From contig NZ_MUHH01000002.1 in NCBI RefSeq assembly GCF_002217475.1, positions 417-48,745 of the forward strand: 48,329 nucleotides of DNA. The letters run 5' to 3'. The position numbers and the translations under genes are program-made. The notes beneath the pieces are model-generated. The model saw nothing but the letters and a program-made list of their open reading frames with translations. It searched no databases and had not been told where the DNA came from. Positions within the stretch are counted from its first letter, which is position 1; every line of letters begins with the position of its first letter. Source of the DNA: Flavobacterium tructae (GTDB lineage: Bacteria > Bacteroidota > Bacteroidia > Flavobacteriales > Flavobacteriaceae). Below, one piece after another: positions 8,516 through 17,215 of this stretch.

Positions 8516-11443
8516 ATGAAAAGTAGATTACTTAAAATTATTATTGTTTTGTTGTGCTTGTTGTCTCTTACAGGACATGGCCAGACCGCAACTGATCCTG
8601 CGGCACCAACGGGTCTTACATCACAATGGTTTTGTGCAAGTAGTAATCCTACGGTGACGAGTTTATTAGCTACAGGAACTGCTATAAAATGGTACGATGC
8701 AGCGACAGCAGGAAATATAGTTTCTGCAACTACAGCCTTAATCAATGGAAGTATTTATTATGCTTCGCAAACGGTAAATGGTCATGAAAGTACAACACGC
8801 TTGGCAGTTACAGCAACCATTAATAATCCAGCGGCCCCAACGGGCACAGCCAGACAGTTATTTTGTGCAAGTAGTAGTCCTACTGTAGCAAGTTTATCAG
8901 CCACAGGAACCGCTATTAAATGGTACGATGGAGCAACAGGAGGTAATATGGTTTCAGCAAGCACAGCCTTAACCAATGGAACGATTTATTATGCTTCGCA
9001 AACCGTAAACGGTTGCGAGAGTACAATACGCTTGGCGGTAACGGCGGCTATTTTTAATCTTGGAACGCCAACAGGTGATTCATTCCAGTCATTCTGTGCA
9101 ATATATACCAATATGTTAAGCAATATATCTGTTTCTCGTTATTATACAGTAGTATGGTACGATGCATTAACTGATGGTAATATATTAGCTAATAATACAG
9201 TCATTACCAGTGGCAGCACCTATTATGCTTCGTACAAAAGTGGATCTTGTGAGAGCTTAACGCGATTACCCGTAACAGTAGAAGTTATTGAGAGTCCAAA
9301 TTCTCCCACCGGAGCAGCAACGCAGGAATTCTGTAAATCGGACAACCCTACTGTGGCGAATTTGATAACCAACGAAACTGGTGTAATATGGAGCAAAAAA
9401 AAAGGTAGTGGTTATGGAAATGTTCTTGCTTCAACAACGGCTTTAGAAAACGGTAGTTCGTATGTTGGGTTTTTATATAATAATAGTACCAGTGGAGTTT
9501 GCCAGAGTCCAGGTTTTGTCGTAACAGTTACGATTAATGATACTCAAGGACCCACAGGTAACACATCACAAACCTTTTGTGCTAGTACTAATGCTACAGT
9601 AGCGAGTTTATCAGTCACAGGAACCGCTATAAAATGGTACGATGCAGCTATAGGAGGTAATGTTGTAACATCAAGTACAGCTTTAACTAACGGAACGATT
9701 TATTATGCTTCACAAACCGTAAATGGCTGTGAGAGTACAACACGCTTAGAAGTTACAGCAACTATTAATAATCCTGCGGCACCAACGGGGACTGCAAGCC
9801 AGGAATTCTGTAAATCTGCCAATGCTACCGTGGCAAGTTTACAAACCAATGAGAGTGGAGTGACTTGGTACGATGCCGCTATTGGCGGAAATGTAGTGAG
9901 TTCAACAACAGCTTTGGTAAACGGAACAATCTATTACGGTTCTTTAAGATTAGGCACTTGTGAGAGCCCAACAAGATTGGCAGTAACAGTAACGATCAGC
10001 GATCCGCAAACGCCAACAGGAACAGCAAGTCAGGAATTTTACAAAAGTAGGAATGCTACTGTAGCAAGTCTGGTGACCAATGAAACAGGTGTTACTTGGT
10101 CCGATGCGGCGAAAGCAGGTAATGTTGTACCTTCAACAACTATATTGACAGACGGGACAACATATTATGGTTCGCTAAAAATAGGAACTTGCGAAAGCCC
10201 AACACGTTTGGCAGTAACTGTAAAACTTAAAGAAGATCCAAAAACACCAACAACAGACAACACAACGCAGGACTTTTTGAAAACCAAGAATCCTACTGTA
10301 GCTGATCTGAAAGTGAATGAATCCAATGTAGTTTGGTACGACGCCCCAACAGGCGGAAACGTAGTAGATCCAAAAACAGCATTAGTTGATGGAAAAACCT
10401 ATTACGGCGCTACGAAAGACGGTGATGTAGAAAGCTCAACACGTGTGGAGATAAAAGTGAGTCTAAAAGAAGATCCAAAAGCACCAACAACAGACGACAC
10501 GGCGCAGGACTTTTTGAAAACCAAGAATCCTACAGTAGCTGATCTTAAAGTGAATGAATCCAATGTAGTTTGGTACGACGCCCCAACAGGCGGAAACGTA
10601 GTAGATCCAAAAACAGCATTAGTCGATGGAAAAACCTATTACGGCGCTACGAAAGACGGTGATGTAGAAAGTCTAACACGTGTGGCGGTAACAGTTGATT
10701 TAAAAGAAGATCCAAAAGCACCAACGACTACACATCCAACACAGGAATTTTTAAATTCAAAAAATCCTACTGTAGCAGATCTGAAAGTGAATGAATCCAA
10801 TGTAGTTTGGTACGACGCTCCAACAGGCGGAAACGTAGTAGATCCAAAAACAGCATTAGTCGATGGAAAAACCTATTATGGCGCTACGAAAGATGGTGAT
10901 GTAGAAAGTCCAACACGTGTGGCGGTAACAGTTGATTTAAAAGAAGATCCAAAAGCACCAACGACTACACATCCAACACAGGAATTTTTAAATTCAAAAA
11001 ATCCTACTGTAGCTGATCTTAAAGTGAATGAATCCAATGTAGTTTGGTACGACGCCCCAACAGGCGGAAACGTAGTAGATCCAAAAACAGCATTAGTCGA
11101 TGGAAAAACCTATTATGGCGCTACGAAGGACGGTGATGTAGAAAGCTCAACACGTTTGGCGGTAACGGTAAGTATTAAAACATTAGGAGTAAAAGATTTT
11201 GAGTTTTCAAATTATTTTGTTCTTTATCCAAATCCGGTTTCAGATGTTTTGACTATTAAAACGAAACAAGACGCAGAAATACAATCGTTGGAAGTTTATG
11301 ATATTTTTGGCCAGTTGGTCGTATCAGTTCCAAATGCGAAATCAGTTTCTACGGTTGATGTTTCAAATCTTAGTACGGGCAATTATTTCATAAAAGTAAA
11401 ATCAGACAAAGGAAGCTTCAAAGTGAAGTTTGTTAAAAAGTAA
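8516..11443 (+). CDS. Secreted protein of eleven Ig-like repeats with a type A T9SS sorting domain
   Basis: 975 residues. A signal peptide (MKSRLLKIIIVLLCLLSLTGHGQ) is followed by eleven repeats of about 79 residues, each beginning P-x-x-PTG/PTT and containing WYDA...GGNVV...TxYYG/A, like Ig-like domains of Bacteroidota surface proteins. The last four (about nt 10230-11170) are nearly identical at a 237-bp period. Repeats 2-6 carry a Cys pair (FC near the start, C-E/Q-S near the end); repeat 1 keeps only the first, repeat 7 only the second, and repeats 8-11 have none. The final 80 residues (YPNPVSDVLTIKT...YDIFGQLV...LSTGNYFIKV) form a Por_Secre_tail T9SS signal, cleaved on export in known cases. 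No catalytic domain is seen, so it is probably an adhesin, stalk or structural protein. It stands alone, bracketed by two copies of the same terminator/repeat block. Confidence 0.93.
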   Translation: MKSRLLKIIIVLLCLLSLTGHGQTATDPAAPTGLTSQWFCASSNPTVTSLLATGTAIKWYDAATAGNIVSATTALINGSIYYASQTVNGHESTTRLAVTATINNPAAPTGTARQLFCASSSPTVASLSATGTAIKWYDGATGGNMVSASTALTNGTIYYASQTVNGCESTIRLAVTAAIFNLGTPTGDSFQSFCAIYTNMLSNISVSRYYTVVWYDALTDGNILANNTVITSGSTYYASYKSGSCESLTRLPVTVEVIESPNSPTGAATQEFCKSDNPTVANLITNETGVIWSKKKGSGYGNVLASTTALENGSSYVGFLYNNSTSGVCQSPGFVVTVTINDTQGPTGNTSQTFCASTNATVASLSVTGTAIKWYDAAIGGNVVTSSTALTNGTIYYASQTVNGCESTTRLEVTATINNPAAPTGTASQEFCKSANATVASLQTNESGVTWYDAAIGGNVVSSTTALVNGTIYYGSLRLGTCESPTRLAVTVTISDPQTPTGTASQEFYKSRNATVASLVTNETGVTWSDAAKAGNVVPSTTILTDGTTYYGSLKIGTCESPTRLAVTVKLKEDPKTPTTDNTTQDFLKTKNPTVADLKVNESNVVWYDAPTGGNVVDPKTALVDGKTYYGATKDGDVESSTRVEIKVSLKEDPKAPTTDDTAQDFLKTKNPTVADLKVNESNVVWYDAPTGGNVVDPKTALVDGKTYYGATKDGDVESLTRVAVTVDLKEDPKAPTTTHPTQEFLNSKNPTVADLKVNESNVVWYDAPTGGNVVDPKTALVDGKTYYGATKDGDVESPTRVAVTVDLKEDPKAPTTTHPTQEFLNSKNPTVADLKVNESNVVWYDAPTGGNVVDPKTALVDGKTYYGATKDGDVESSTRLAVTVSIKTLGVKDFEFSNYFVLYPNPVSDVLTIKTKQDAEIQSLEVYDIFGQLVVSVPNAKSVSTVDVSNLSTGNYFIKVKSDKGSFKVKFVKK
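10229..11176 (+). repeat. Four near-identical 237-bp tandem repeats inside the Ig-repeat gene
   Basis: The AAAGAAGATCCAAAA motif recurs at 10229, 10466, 10703 and 10940 with an exact 237-bp period (79 codons). Long stretches are identical between units, which indicates recent expansion or gene conversion. Copy number may vary between strains. Confidence 0.9.
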
Positions 11444-11461
11444 AAATAAATGAGCAAAGAG

Positions 11462-11491
11462 AAAGTCCCACAGCAATGCGGGACTTTTTTT
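11462..11491 (+). terminator. Terminator of the Ig-repeat gene (near copy of the rpsA terminator)
   Basis: AAAGTCCCACA / TGCGGGACTTT with loop GCAA and seven T residues. There is one A-C mismatch in the stem relative to 8235-8265. Confidence 0.9.
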
Positions 11492-11506
11492 AGTTTCACA
11501 GGTTTG

Positions 11507-11530
11507 TCAGTTCGAGCGGAGTCGAGAACT
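11507..11530. repeat. Dispersed 24-bp repeat, copy 2
   Basis: Identical to 8281-8304. It is preceded by the same GTTTCAyAGGTTTG linker and terminator, so terminator, linker and repeat (about 70 bp) are duplicated as one block. Confidence 0.85.
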
Positions 11531-11551
11531 TTTGTACTACGAATTTACAAT

Positions 11552-12076
11552 CTATTTTGCAGCTAATAACTTTGTTTCTTCAGGCATAAAATCATTTATA
11601 ATAGTATAGGAATTGATACCAGCAATTTTCATCTCATCTAAAATATCTACGAGATTTTTGAAATTAGATTTTTTAGATGGTTTAATAATAACAACCATGC
11701 CATTTTTTGGTTTCCCTACGGATACCATATAATCACTTACTTCTTTCTTTTTTAGAAATACTTCCTTTCTAATACCATTTTTCCCAAATTTAACTTCTTT
11801 AGGCGCTTCTAAAGGATAGGATAATACACCCGAATAGGTTATTATGTTATCATTATCATCCAGTATAATAGTGTATAAACGATTTCCTCTAATGCATCCC
11901 ATTCCTCCACATGTATCTGAATAATCTGGTAAATCAAGATCAATACCTTTTGGCTTCGCCAATTCGATGGTTACCATAAAAAAGATAATCAGCAAAAAAG
12001 AAACGCTGACCATTGCAGTTAAATCAATCTTTGTACTTAACTTTTTACTTCTGATTTTTTGAGGTAGATTTTTCAT
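11552..12076 (-). CDS. ExbD/TolR-like protein, second of a tandem pair, lacking the usual membrane aspartate
   Basis: 174 residues from the ATG at 12076; a TTG three codons upstream is possible, but the paralogue aligns with this ATG. The layout is ExbD-like: basic N-terminus (KIRSKKLSTKIDLTAM), one transmembrane helix (about 22-41, VSVSFLLIIFFMVTIEL) and a periplasmic domain. ExbD proteins form the proton channel with ExbB that energises TonB. In typical Bacteroidota ExbD the helix starts with M-V/C-D-x-x-FLL. Here that Asp is Ser24 (AMVSVSFLL), so proton conduction by the usual residue is unlikely. A CGGMGC motif follows the helix. The gene lies 13 bp after its paralogue and shares its ending (PEETKLLAA). 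No ExbB or TonB gene is nearby. Confidence 0.85.
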   Translation of the reverse strand: MKNLPQKIRSKKLSTKIDLTAMVSVSFLLIIFFMVTIELAKPKGIDLDLPDYSDTCGGMGCIRGNRLYTIILDDNDNIITYSGVLSYPLEAPKEVKFGKNGIRKEVFLKKKEVSDYMVSVGKPKNGMVVIIKPSKKSNFKNLVDILDEMKIAGINSYTIINDFMPEETKLLAAK

Positions 12077-12089
12077 GTCAGTCAATTTA

Positions 12090-12617
12090 TTAATTTGCAG
12101 CTAATAACTTTGTTTCTTCGGGCGTAAATTCTGGTATAATAACATAAGTCTCAATTTTTGCCAATTCCATTTCGTCCAATATATCAATTAAGTTCCCATA
12201 ATTTGAGTTTTCGCTGGGCTTAATAATTACTGTAATTCCTCTTCCGGGTTTTCCTAATGCAGCTGAATATTCTAAAACTTTTTTATTTCTTTCAAACAGC
12301 ACTTTTCTAATTCCATTTTTCCCATATTTTGTTGCTTTGGGAGCGTCAATAGGAATGTATGGCAAGCCCGTGTAAGTAATGATTTTGTTGTTTTTTCCTA
12401 ACATTATGGTCATGGATCTATTCTCTCCATAATGGCGAGGAGGGCAATCACAACAACCTCTGTCTGCACCAGTATCATATACTATAACTTTTGGTTTCGC
12501 CAATTCGATCGTTACCATAAAAAATATAATCAGCAAAAATGAAACACTTACCATAGCGGTTAAATCAACTTTTGCATTTAACTTTTTACTTCTTATTTTT
12601 TTGGGAAGATTTTGCAT
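12090..12617 (-). CDS. ExbD/TolR-like protein, first of a tandem pair, lacking the usual membrane aspartate
   Basis: 175 residues. It has the same plan as its downstream paralogue: KIRSKKLNAKVDLTAM, a transmembrane helix with VSVSFLLIIFFMVTIEL, then a periplasmic domain containing YGKNGIRK and ending FTPEETKLLAAN. Again Ser24 stands where ExbD normally has its protonatable Asp. Asp18, just outside the helix, is kept. A CCDCPP cluster follows the helix, at the same place as the CxxxxC of the paralogue. It probably leads a two-gene operon transcribed away from the patatin-like gene. The divergence of the Cys loops with retained framework suggests a heteromeric pair, but this is inference. A weak TAACTTTA box lies upstream on this strand, near 12640. 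Confidence 0.85.
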   Translation of the reverse strand: MQNLPKKIRSKKLNAKVDLTAMVSVSFLLIIFFMVTIELAKPKVIVYDTGADRGCCDCPPRHYGENRSMTIMLGKNNKIITYTGLPYIPIDAPKATKYGKNGIRKVLFERNKKVLEYSAALGKPGRGITVIIKPSENSNYGNLIDILDEMELAKIETYVIIPEFTPEETKLLAAN

Positions 12618-12874
12618 AATAAATTGGTTTTGATTCTAAAGTTATAAAAATATATTGAACTGAAAACAGTTGATTAAAATTGATTTTAAATAATAGGATC
12701 GATGTTTCATAAACAGGTAATTCCACCTGCTTTGTACAGAATTTTTTGATGTAATTTAGTACAGTTTTAAAGTGCTGAAAATCCTGGTATTTTACGGAGA
12801 ATCAATTGAATAATCGATTGTTTTTTCTGACAGCTTAATTCCTCTAATCTATTAATCATTAAACCTCATTTATT

Positions 12875-15800
12875 ATGGATATAGTAACCGATCTCACCGC
12901 CGAAGCAATATCCTATCTGACCCTTTTTCAGGATATTTTAAAAAGTAATCCTCAGAACACTTTTCCTAGGGCTCTTTTAGAAAAAGATTCATGGAAGAAT
13001 CTCGGGAACGAGAATGAAAATCAATATGGTATATATGAATTAACTCCCGGACAGATAGATGAAATAACAGATTTAGTCTGGCATAGCCCTGATAAGCATG
13101 GAGATAAGAATTTGACAAAAATATATTTGGATATACTCTATGATCTTTTAGGTTGGCTAGCCGATAATATTGATGAGAGGTACATGGATAAACCTGAATC
13201 AAGTGAACTGTTGTTATTCAGAGTACCTTTTTTTTGGAGACAGCGTATACGGACAGCACTGTACAAAGAAAATTTGGGCAAACGAAAAGAATTATCAGCA
13301 GCACTTCGGTACATGCCGGTACAAGTGGTTCAGGCAATTACAGGACAGAATAAATCAGCATATGAGATTCGTCTTTATCAATTTTATGCCGCAAAAGATA
13401 AGGTGTACGATTACTCAGAGATTCTAAATGTTGATGATGCTAAAAAACATAAGGATTGGTGGAATGAAAACGGAGAGCAGGCTCTCACTTATCTTACTGA
13501 TGATAAACAGCTTCTTGAACAGTTGCTCAATAATAAGTCTAAAAGAAAAATCAGAACTGAGTTTCCATTGCCGTTTGAAACCTTATTTAATGATGAACTG
13601 GATGAGATAAGGGAAGCCCGTAAAAAGAGAAGTGAAGAATGGCAGGCATCGACAACAAGTGATGATAGTGTATATGAGAACCTGTTAAAAATAGCCAGTA
13701 GTGAATCGAAAGTCTGCGATCCCATGTCAAGAGCTATTGATATGAAGCTTACCGGTCTCGCTTTTTCGGGTGGAGGTATTCGTTCGGCTACCTTTAATCT
13801 TGGAATACTCCAGAAATTGGCAAGTCTGGATGTTTTAGAAAAAATCGATTATATTTCTACGGTATCAGGAGGTGGGTATATTGGTACCTGGTATACCTCC
13901 TGGATCAAACGCTCCGGATCTTTTAGTAAAGTTACAGATCAGTTATGTCCGGATAAATCGTCCGACCCTTTTGCCGATGAAGTCCGTCCTATACGCTGGC
14001 TTAGGATGTTTAGTAATTATCTTTCTCCAAACGTAGGTATGATGTCGCCGGACGCTTGGACATCCGGAATGACGTGGCTGAGGAATACCCTTGTCAATCA
14101 GGTATTGTTATTATTGGTGTTGCTAACTGTTTTTTCTACCATTTTAGATCTTTATAAAGGCTGGGAAATACTTGGTTTATTCTTTAAAGGATTAGAGAAG
14201 AAGGATGAAATTCCGTTTTTCTGGCTGAATACTGTAATGCTCTCAATCGGAGCACTAACTGCAGCTTTTGCCATGAGATCCTATTATAAAATTAAGCGGA
14301 AAAGGAAAGTGGCACGGGCAACAAAAATTTGGAATATTCTTAATTTAGATATACCCTTTCTTACAAAGGTATCAAGTGTTTTACCTTATTTACTCATAAT
14401 CTGGACGATTATTTGTGCTTTTTTGGTTAGCACATTTATGTTTAATATCAGTATCGACGAAATTTGCCGAAAGCATGAAGATCTTTACGGATGGTTTATT
14501 TACAATATATCACTTCCGGGATTTATCGCATTGATTTTTGTTGCAATATTGGGTAATTATCACAAAAGATACGATCTTATTCAGTTAGGAAAAGCAAATG
14601 TAGTAACAGAAAAAGCGTCTAAGGAAGCAAATAAGGAAGCTAAAAATGAAACGACTAGAACCCGATTTGTAAATTGGTTTACCATAATATTAATAATATC
14701 TTCAGCTATTGCTGCGGTTGTTCTGAGTATATTGCTTTATCTGTTTTGGAAAAATTATGAATCGATACTTATTCCGATTAGAAATTTCAATCCGAAAGTA
14801 TGTTCAGATAAAGTAATGTTGTTGCTTGGATTACCTATTGTTCTTGAAATTTTTTCTCTTGCCATAATAACAAGGATGGCTATATTGGGCAAAATGTTTC
14901 CCGATTATCGTCGGGAGTGGTGGGGAAGAACCGGAGGTTACATAAATCGTTTTGTGCTTTTCTGGGTTATTATCTGCTTTGCAGTATTTATAATGCCCGA
15001 TTTATGGGATAGTTTCAAAGCTAAAGATACTTTGATTATGCTGCCTATTACGGGTGGTTGGGCCGGCGTAGTGGCCTGGGGAGTAAAAATAGCATTTGCT
15101 TCCAAAGGTGACGAAGATCCAAAGAAGACGAATAGTATTGTAAACATCGTTGTTAAACTGGTACCCTTTATTTTCATGATTGGTGTACTGCTTATTGGTT
15201 CAGGTATAATAAACCTGATAAGAATAGGGAATAGCGATTTTGTAAATCGTCTCACCACAGTAGGATTAGCGCTAGTCACACTTTTCTTGAGTTGGCGTGT
15301 TGGGGTTAATGAGTTTTCGCTTCATCATTTTTATCGCAACCGTCTTATAAGAGCTTTTATGGGAGCTACCCGTAGCAGAGAAGATCGCATTAAAACTGCA
15401 AATGCATTTACGGGCTTTGATACAAATGATGATATATTACTGTCATCTATGAAGGTTGAAGACGGTTATTTTGGTCCGTATCCTATTCTCAATACCGCAC
15501 TTAATGCCACTGTTGTTTCGGCATTGGACCGTCAGGATCGTAAAGCAGAATCGTTTGTATTTACACCCTTGTATTGTGGCTATGATTTTAGTCCAACACG
15601 CCCGTCTACGTATGATGTGGATCATGTGTATGAATACGGTTATCGTCCTACTAATAAATTTTCTAACGAAAAAGGAGGGCCAACTATCGGGACAGCCATG
15701 GCTATTTCAGGGGCAGCAGTAAATCCGAATTGGGGATATCATTCTTCGGCGCCTATGGCTTTTTTATTGACAATCTTTAATGTCCGCCTGGGATGGTGGA

Positions 15801-16363
15801 TTGAAAATACGAGACTTAAGAGATGGAAAGATTCAGATCCGAGAGGAGGTTTGTTGTACCTAATTCATGATTTGACCGGAAAATCCGACATCAATATGGA
15901 CTATGTATGCCTTTCAGACGGAGGACATTTTGATAATATGGGATTGTATGAACTTATCAGAAGACGTTGTCATCATATCATATTAGGAGACGGCGAACAA
16001 GATCAGGATGTGGCTTGCGAAGGATTGGCCAATGCAATTAGAAGATGCCGAATTGATTTTGGTGTGGAGATTGTTTTTGAAGACTTTAAAGATATTACGA
16101 AACTTGCTGAAGAGGGTAAAAAGAAGCATGTCATCAAAGGAGAAATCACTTATCCGGGTATAAAAAGAAAAGGAACGTTAATCTATATAAAAGCCGCATT
16201 GACAGGGGATGAGCCCATTGACATACGGGAATACGCTCTGGCTAATCCTGATTTTCCACAGCAGTCCACGGCAGATCAGTTTTTTGACGAAGCACAATTT
16301 GAAAGTTATCGTAAGTTGGGGTATCATTCTATAGAAAATATACAAGAATTGGGGCTTACCTAA
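12875..16363 (+). CDS. Patatin-like phospholipase domain protein with a large membrane insertion
   Basis: 1162 residues. About 290 residues of soluble N-terminal region precede the patatin core. The oxyanion glycines are SGGGIRSA (298-305) and the nucleophile is Ser331 in STVSGGGY. The dyad Asp is Asp1015 in LSDGGHFDNMGLYEL. Family members hydrolyse acyl chains of membrane lipids by a Ser-Asp dyad. Here Ser and Asp are about 680 residues apart because about ten hydrophobic segments (about 405-808) are inserted. The nucleophile elbow is T-x-S-x-G rather than G-x-S-x-G. It is probably an inner-membrane enzyme acting on phospholipid; the substrate is unknown. It is divergent from the ExbD pair and otherwise alone, with no CD-NTase or other defence partner. 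Confidence 0.88.
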   Translation: MDIVTDLTAEAISYLTLFQDILKSNPQNTFPRALLEKDSWKNLGNENENQYGIYELTPGQIDEITDLVWHSPDKHGDKNLTKIYLDILYDLLGWLADNIDERYMDKPESSELLLFRVPFFWRQRIRTALYKENLGKRKELSAALRYMPVQVVQAITGQNKSAYEIRLYQFYAAKDKVYDYSEILNVDDAKKHKDWWNENGEQALTYLTDDKQLLEQLLNNKSKRKIRTEFPLPFETLFNDELDEIREARKKRSEEWQASTTSDDSVYENLLKIASSESKVCDPMSRAIDMKLTGLAFSGGGIRSATFNLGILQKLASLDVLEKIDYISTVSGGGYIGTWYTSWIKRSGSFSKVTDQLCPDKSSDPFADEVRPIRWLRMFSNYLSPNVGMMSPDAWTSGMTWLRNTLVNQVLLLLVLLTVFSTILDLYKGWEILGLFFKGLEKKDEIPFFWLNTVMLSIGALTAAFAMRSYYKIKRKRKVARATKIWNILNLDIPFLTKVSSVLPYLLIIWTIICAFLVSTFMFNISIDEICRKHEDLYGWFIYNISLPGFIALIFVAILGNYHKRYDLIQLGKANVVTEKASKEANKEAKNETTRTRFVNWFTIILIISSAIAAVVLSILLYLFWKNYESILIPIRNFNPKVCSDKVMLLLGLPIVLEIFSLAIITRMAILGKMFPDYRREWWGRTGGYINRFVLFWVIICFAVFIMPDLWDSFKAKDTLIMLPITGGWAGVVAWGVKIAFASKGDEDPKKTNSIVNIVVKLVPFIFMIGVLLIGSGIINLIRIGNSDFVNRLTTVGLALVTLFLSWRVGVNEFSLHHFYRNRLIRAFMGATRSREDRIKTANAFTGFDTNDDILLSSMKVEDGYFGPYPILNTALNATVVSALDRQDRKAESFVFTPLYCGYDFSPTRPSTYDVDHVYEYGYRPTNKFSNEKGGPTIGTAMAISGAAVNPNWGYHSSAPMAFLLTIFNVRLGWWIENTRLKRWKDSDPRGGLLYLIHDLTGKSDINMDYVCLSDGGHFDNMGLYELIRRRCHHIILGDGEQDQDVACEGLANAIRRCRIDFGVEIVFEDFKDITKLAEEGKKKHVIKGEITYPGIKRKGTLIYIKAALTGDEPIDIREYALANPDFPQQSTADQFFDEAQFESYRKLGYHSIENIQELGLT

Positions 16364-16581
16364 ATCAAACGATTCTCAGAAAAAATAATGATTTAAGATT
16401 AATGTATTTAAATTAAAAGGGAAGGAAGTTCGATTTTTTATAAAAAATATTTCATTTCTAAAGCCTTGTTATTTAGCGGATTTTGAAAAATATTCAGTAT
16501 AATATTAGTTTTTTTGAAGATGTATTAAAAACCAAAACTAGTATTACCGCGTAAATGAGCTTATAACTTAAAATATTAATT

Positions 16582-17136
16582 ATGAAAACTAGAAATTTTT
16601 TAGCCGTAGCAATCCTGGTATTAGGATTTGGATTTTCGTCATTTGCGCAAAAAACCGTAATGGTTGGAGGAGCTGCAATGTATCCTACTAAAAATATTAT
16701 TGAAAATGCCGTTAATTCAAAAGACCACACGACATTAGTAGCAGCTGTAAAAGCAGCCGGATTAGTAGAAACCCTTGAAGGAAAGGGACCGTTTACTGTT
16801 TTTGCCCCAACAAATGCAGCATTTGATAAATTACCAAAAGGAACTGTTGAAACATTATTGAAACCCGAAAATAAAAAATCGCTTCAAAACATCTTAACCT
16901 ATCATGTGGCAGCAGGAAAATGGAGTGCCGCCGATATTGCGAAAGCAATTAAAGAGGGTAAGGGAAAAGCAGTTATTAAAGCGGTTAACGGAGGAACTTT
17001 AACGGCCTGGATGAAAGGGAAAGATTTATACATCAGTGACGAAAGTGGAAACAAAGCTAAAGTTACTATAGCAGATGTAAACCAGTCAAATGGTGTAATT
17101 CATGTAATTGATGCTGTATTGTTGCCAAAAAAATAA
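16582..17136 (+). CDS. Secreted fasciclin (FAS1) domain protein
   Basis: 184 residues with a signal peptide (MKTRNFLAVAILVLGFGFSSFAQK). A single FAS1 domain fills residues about 40-183. The H1 motif is FTVFAPTNAAFDKLP, then LKPENKKSLQNILTYHVAAGK and the closing NGVIHVIDAVLLPK, all classic. FAS1 domains mediate adhesion or protein-protein contacts outside the cell. In bacteria, small single-domain FAS1 proteins are often general surface or periplasmic proteins of unresolved role. It is a single gene, with its terminator shared with the convergent rhtA-like gene. No clear -7 box was seen in the 218-bp upstream spacer. Confidence 0.93.
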   Translation: MKTRNFLAVAILVLGFGFSSFAQKTVMVGGAAMYPTKNIIENAVNSKDHTTLVAAVKAAGLVETLEGKGPFTVFAPTNAAFDKLPKGTVETLLKPENKKSLQNILTYHVAAGKWSAADIAKAIKEGKGKAVIKAVNGGTLTAWMKGKDLYISDESGNKAKVTIADVNQSNGVIHVIDAVLLPKK

Positions 17137-17147
17137 AATAGCGAATT

Positions 17148-17210
17148 CAAATTCCAAATCTCAAATTCCAAACTCCAATTTTTAAACTGGGATTTGGAAT
17201 TTGATTTTTT
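17148..17210. terminator. Convergent (bidirectional) hairpin between fasciclin and exporter genes
   Basis: CAAATTCCAAATC (17148-17160) and GATTTGGAATTTG (17191-17203) form a perfect 13-bp stem with a 30-nt loop, followed by T6. The loop repeats the word AAATTCCAAA. A similar element with the same AATTCCA words follows the DUF2911 gene (28121-28160). Confidence 0.7.
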
Positions 17211-17215
17211 AAGAT

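Noticed and set aside
10229..11176. CRISPR or mobile repeat array
   Set aside because: The 237-bp period is in frame and codes for Ig-like domains of one secreted protein.
12875..16363. Patatin protein as a CBASS effector (CapV-like) in a defence island
   Set aside because: There is no CD-NTase, ubiquitin-like, HORMA or other defence gene beside it, and the protein is much larger than CapV with a membrane insertion. The neighbours are envelope and housekeeping genes.
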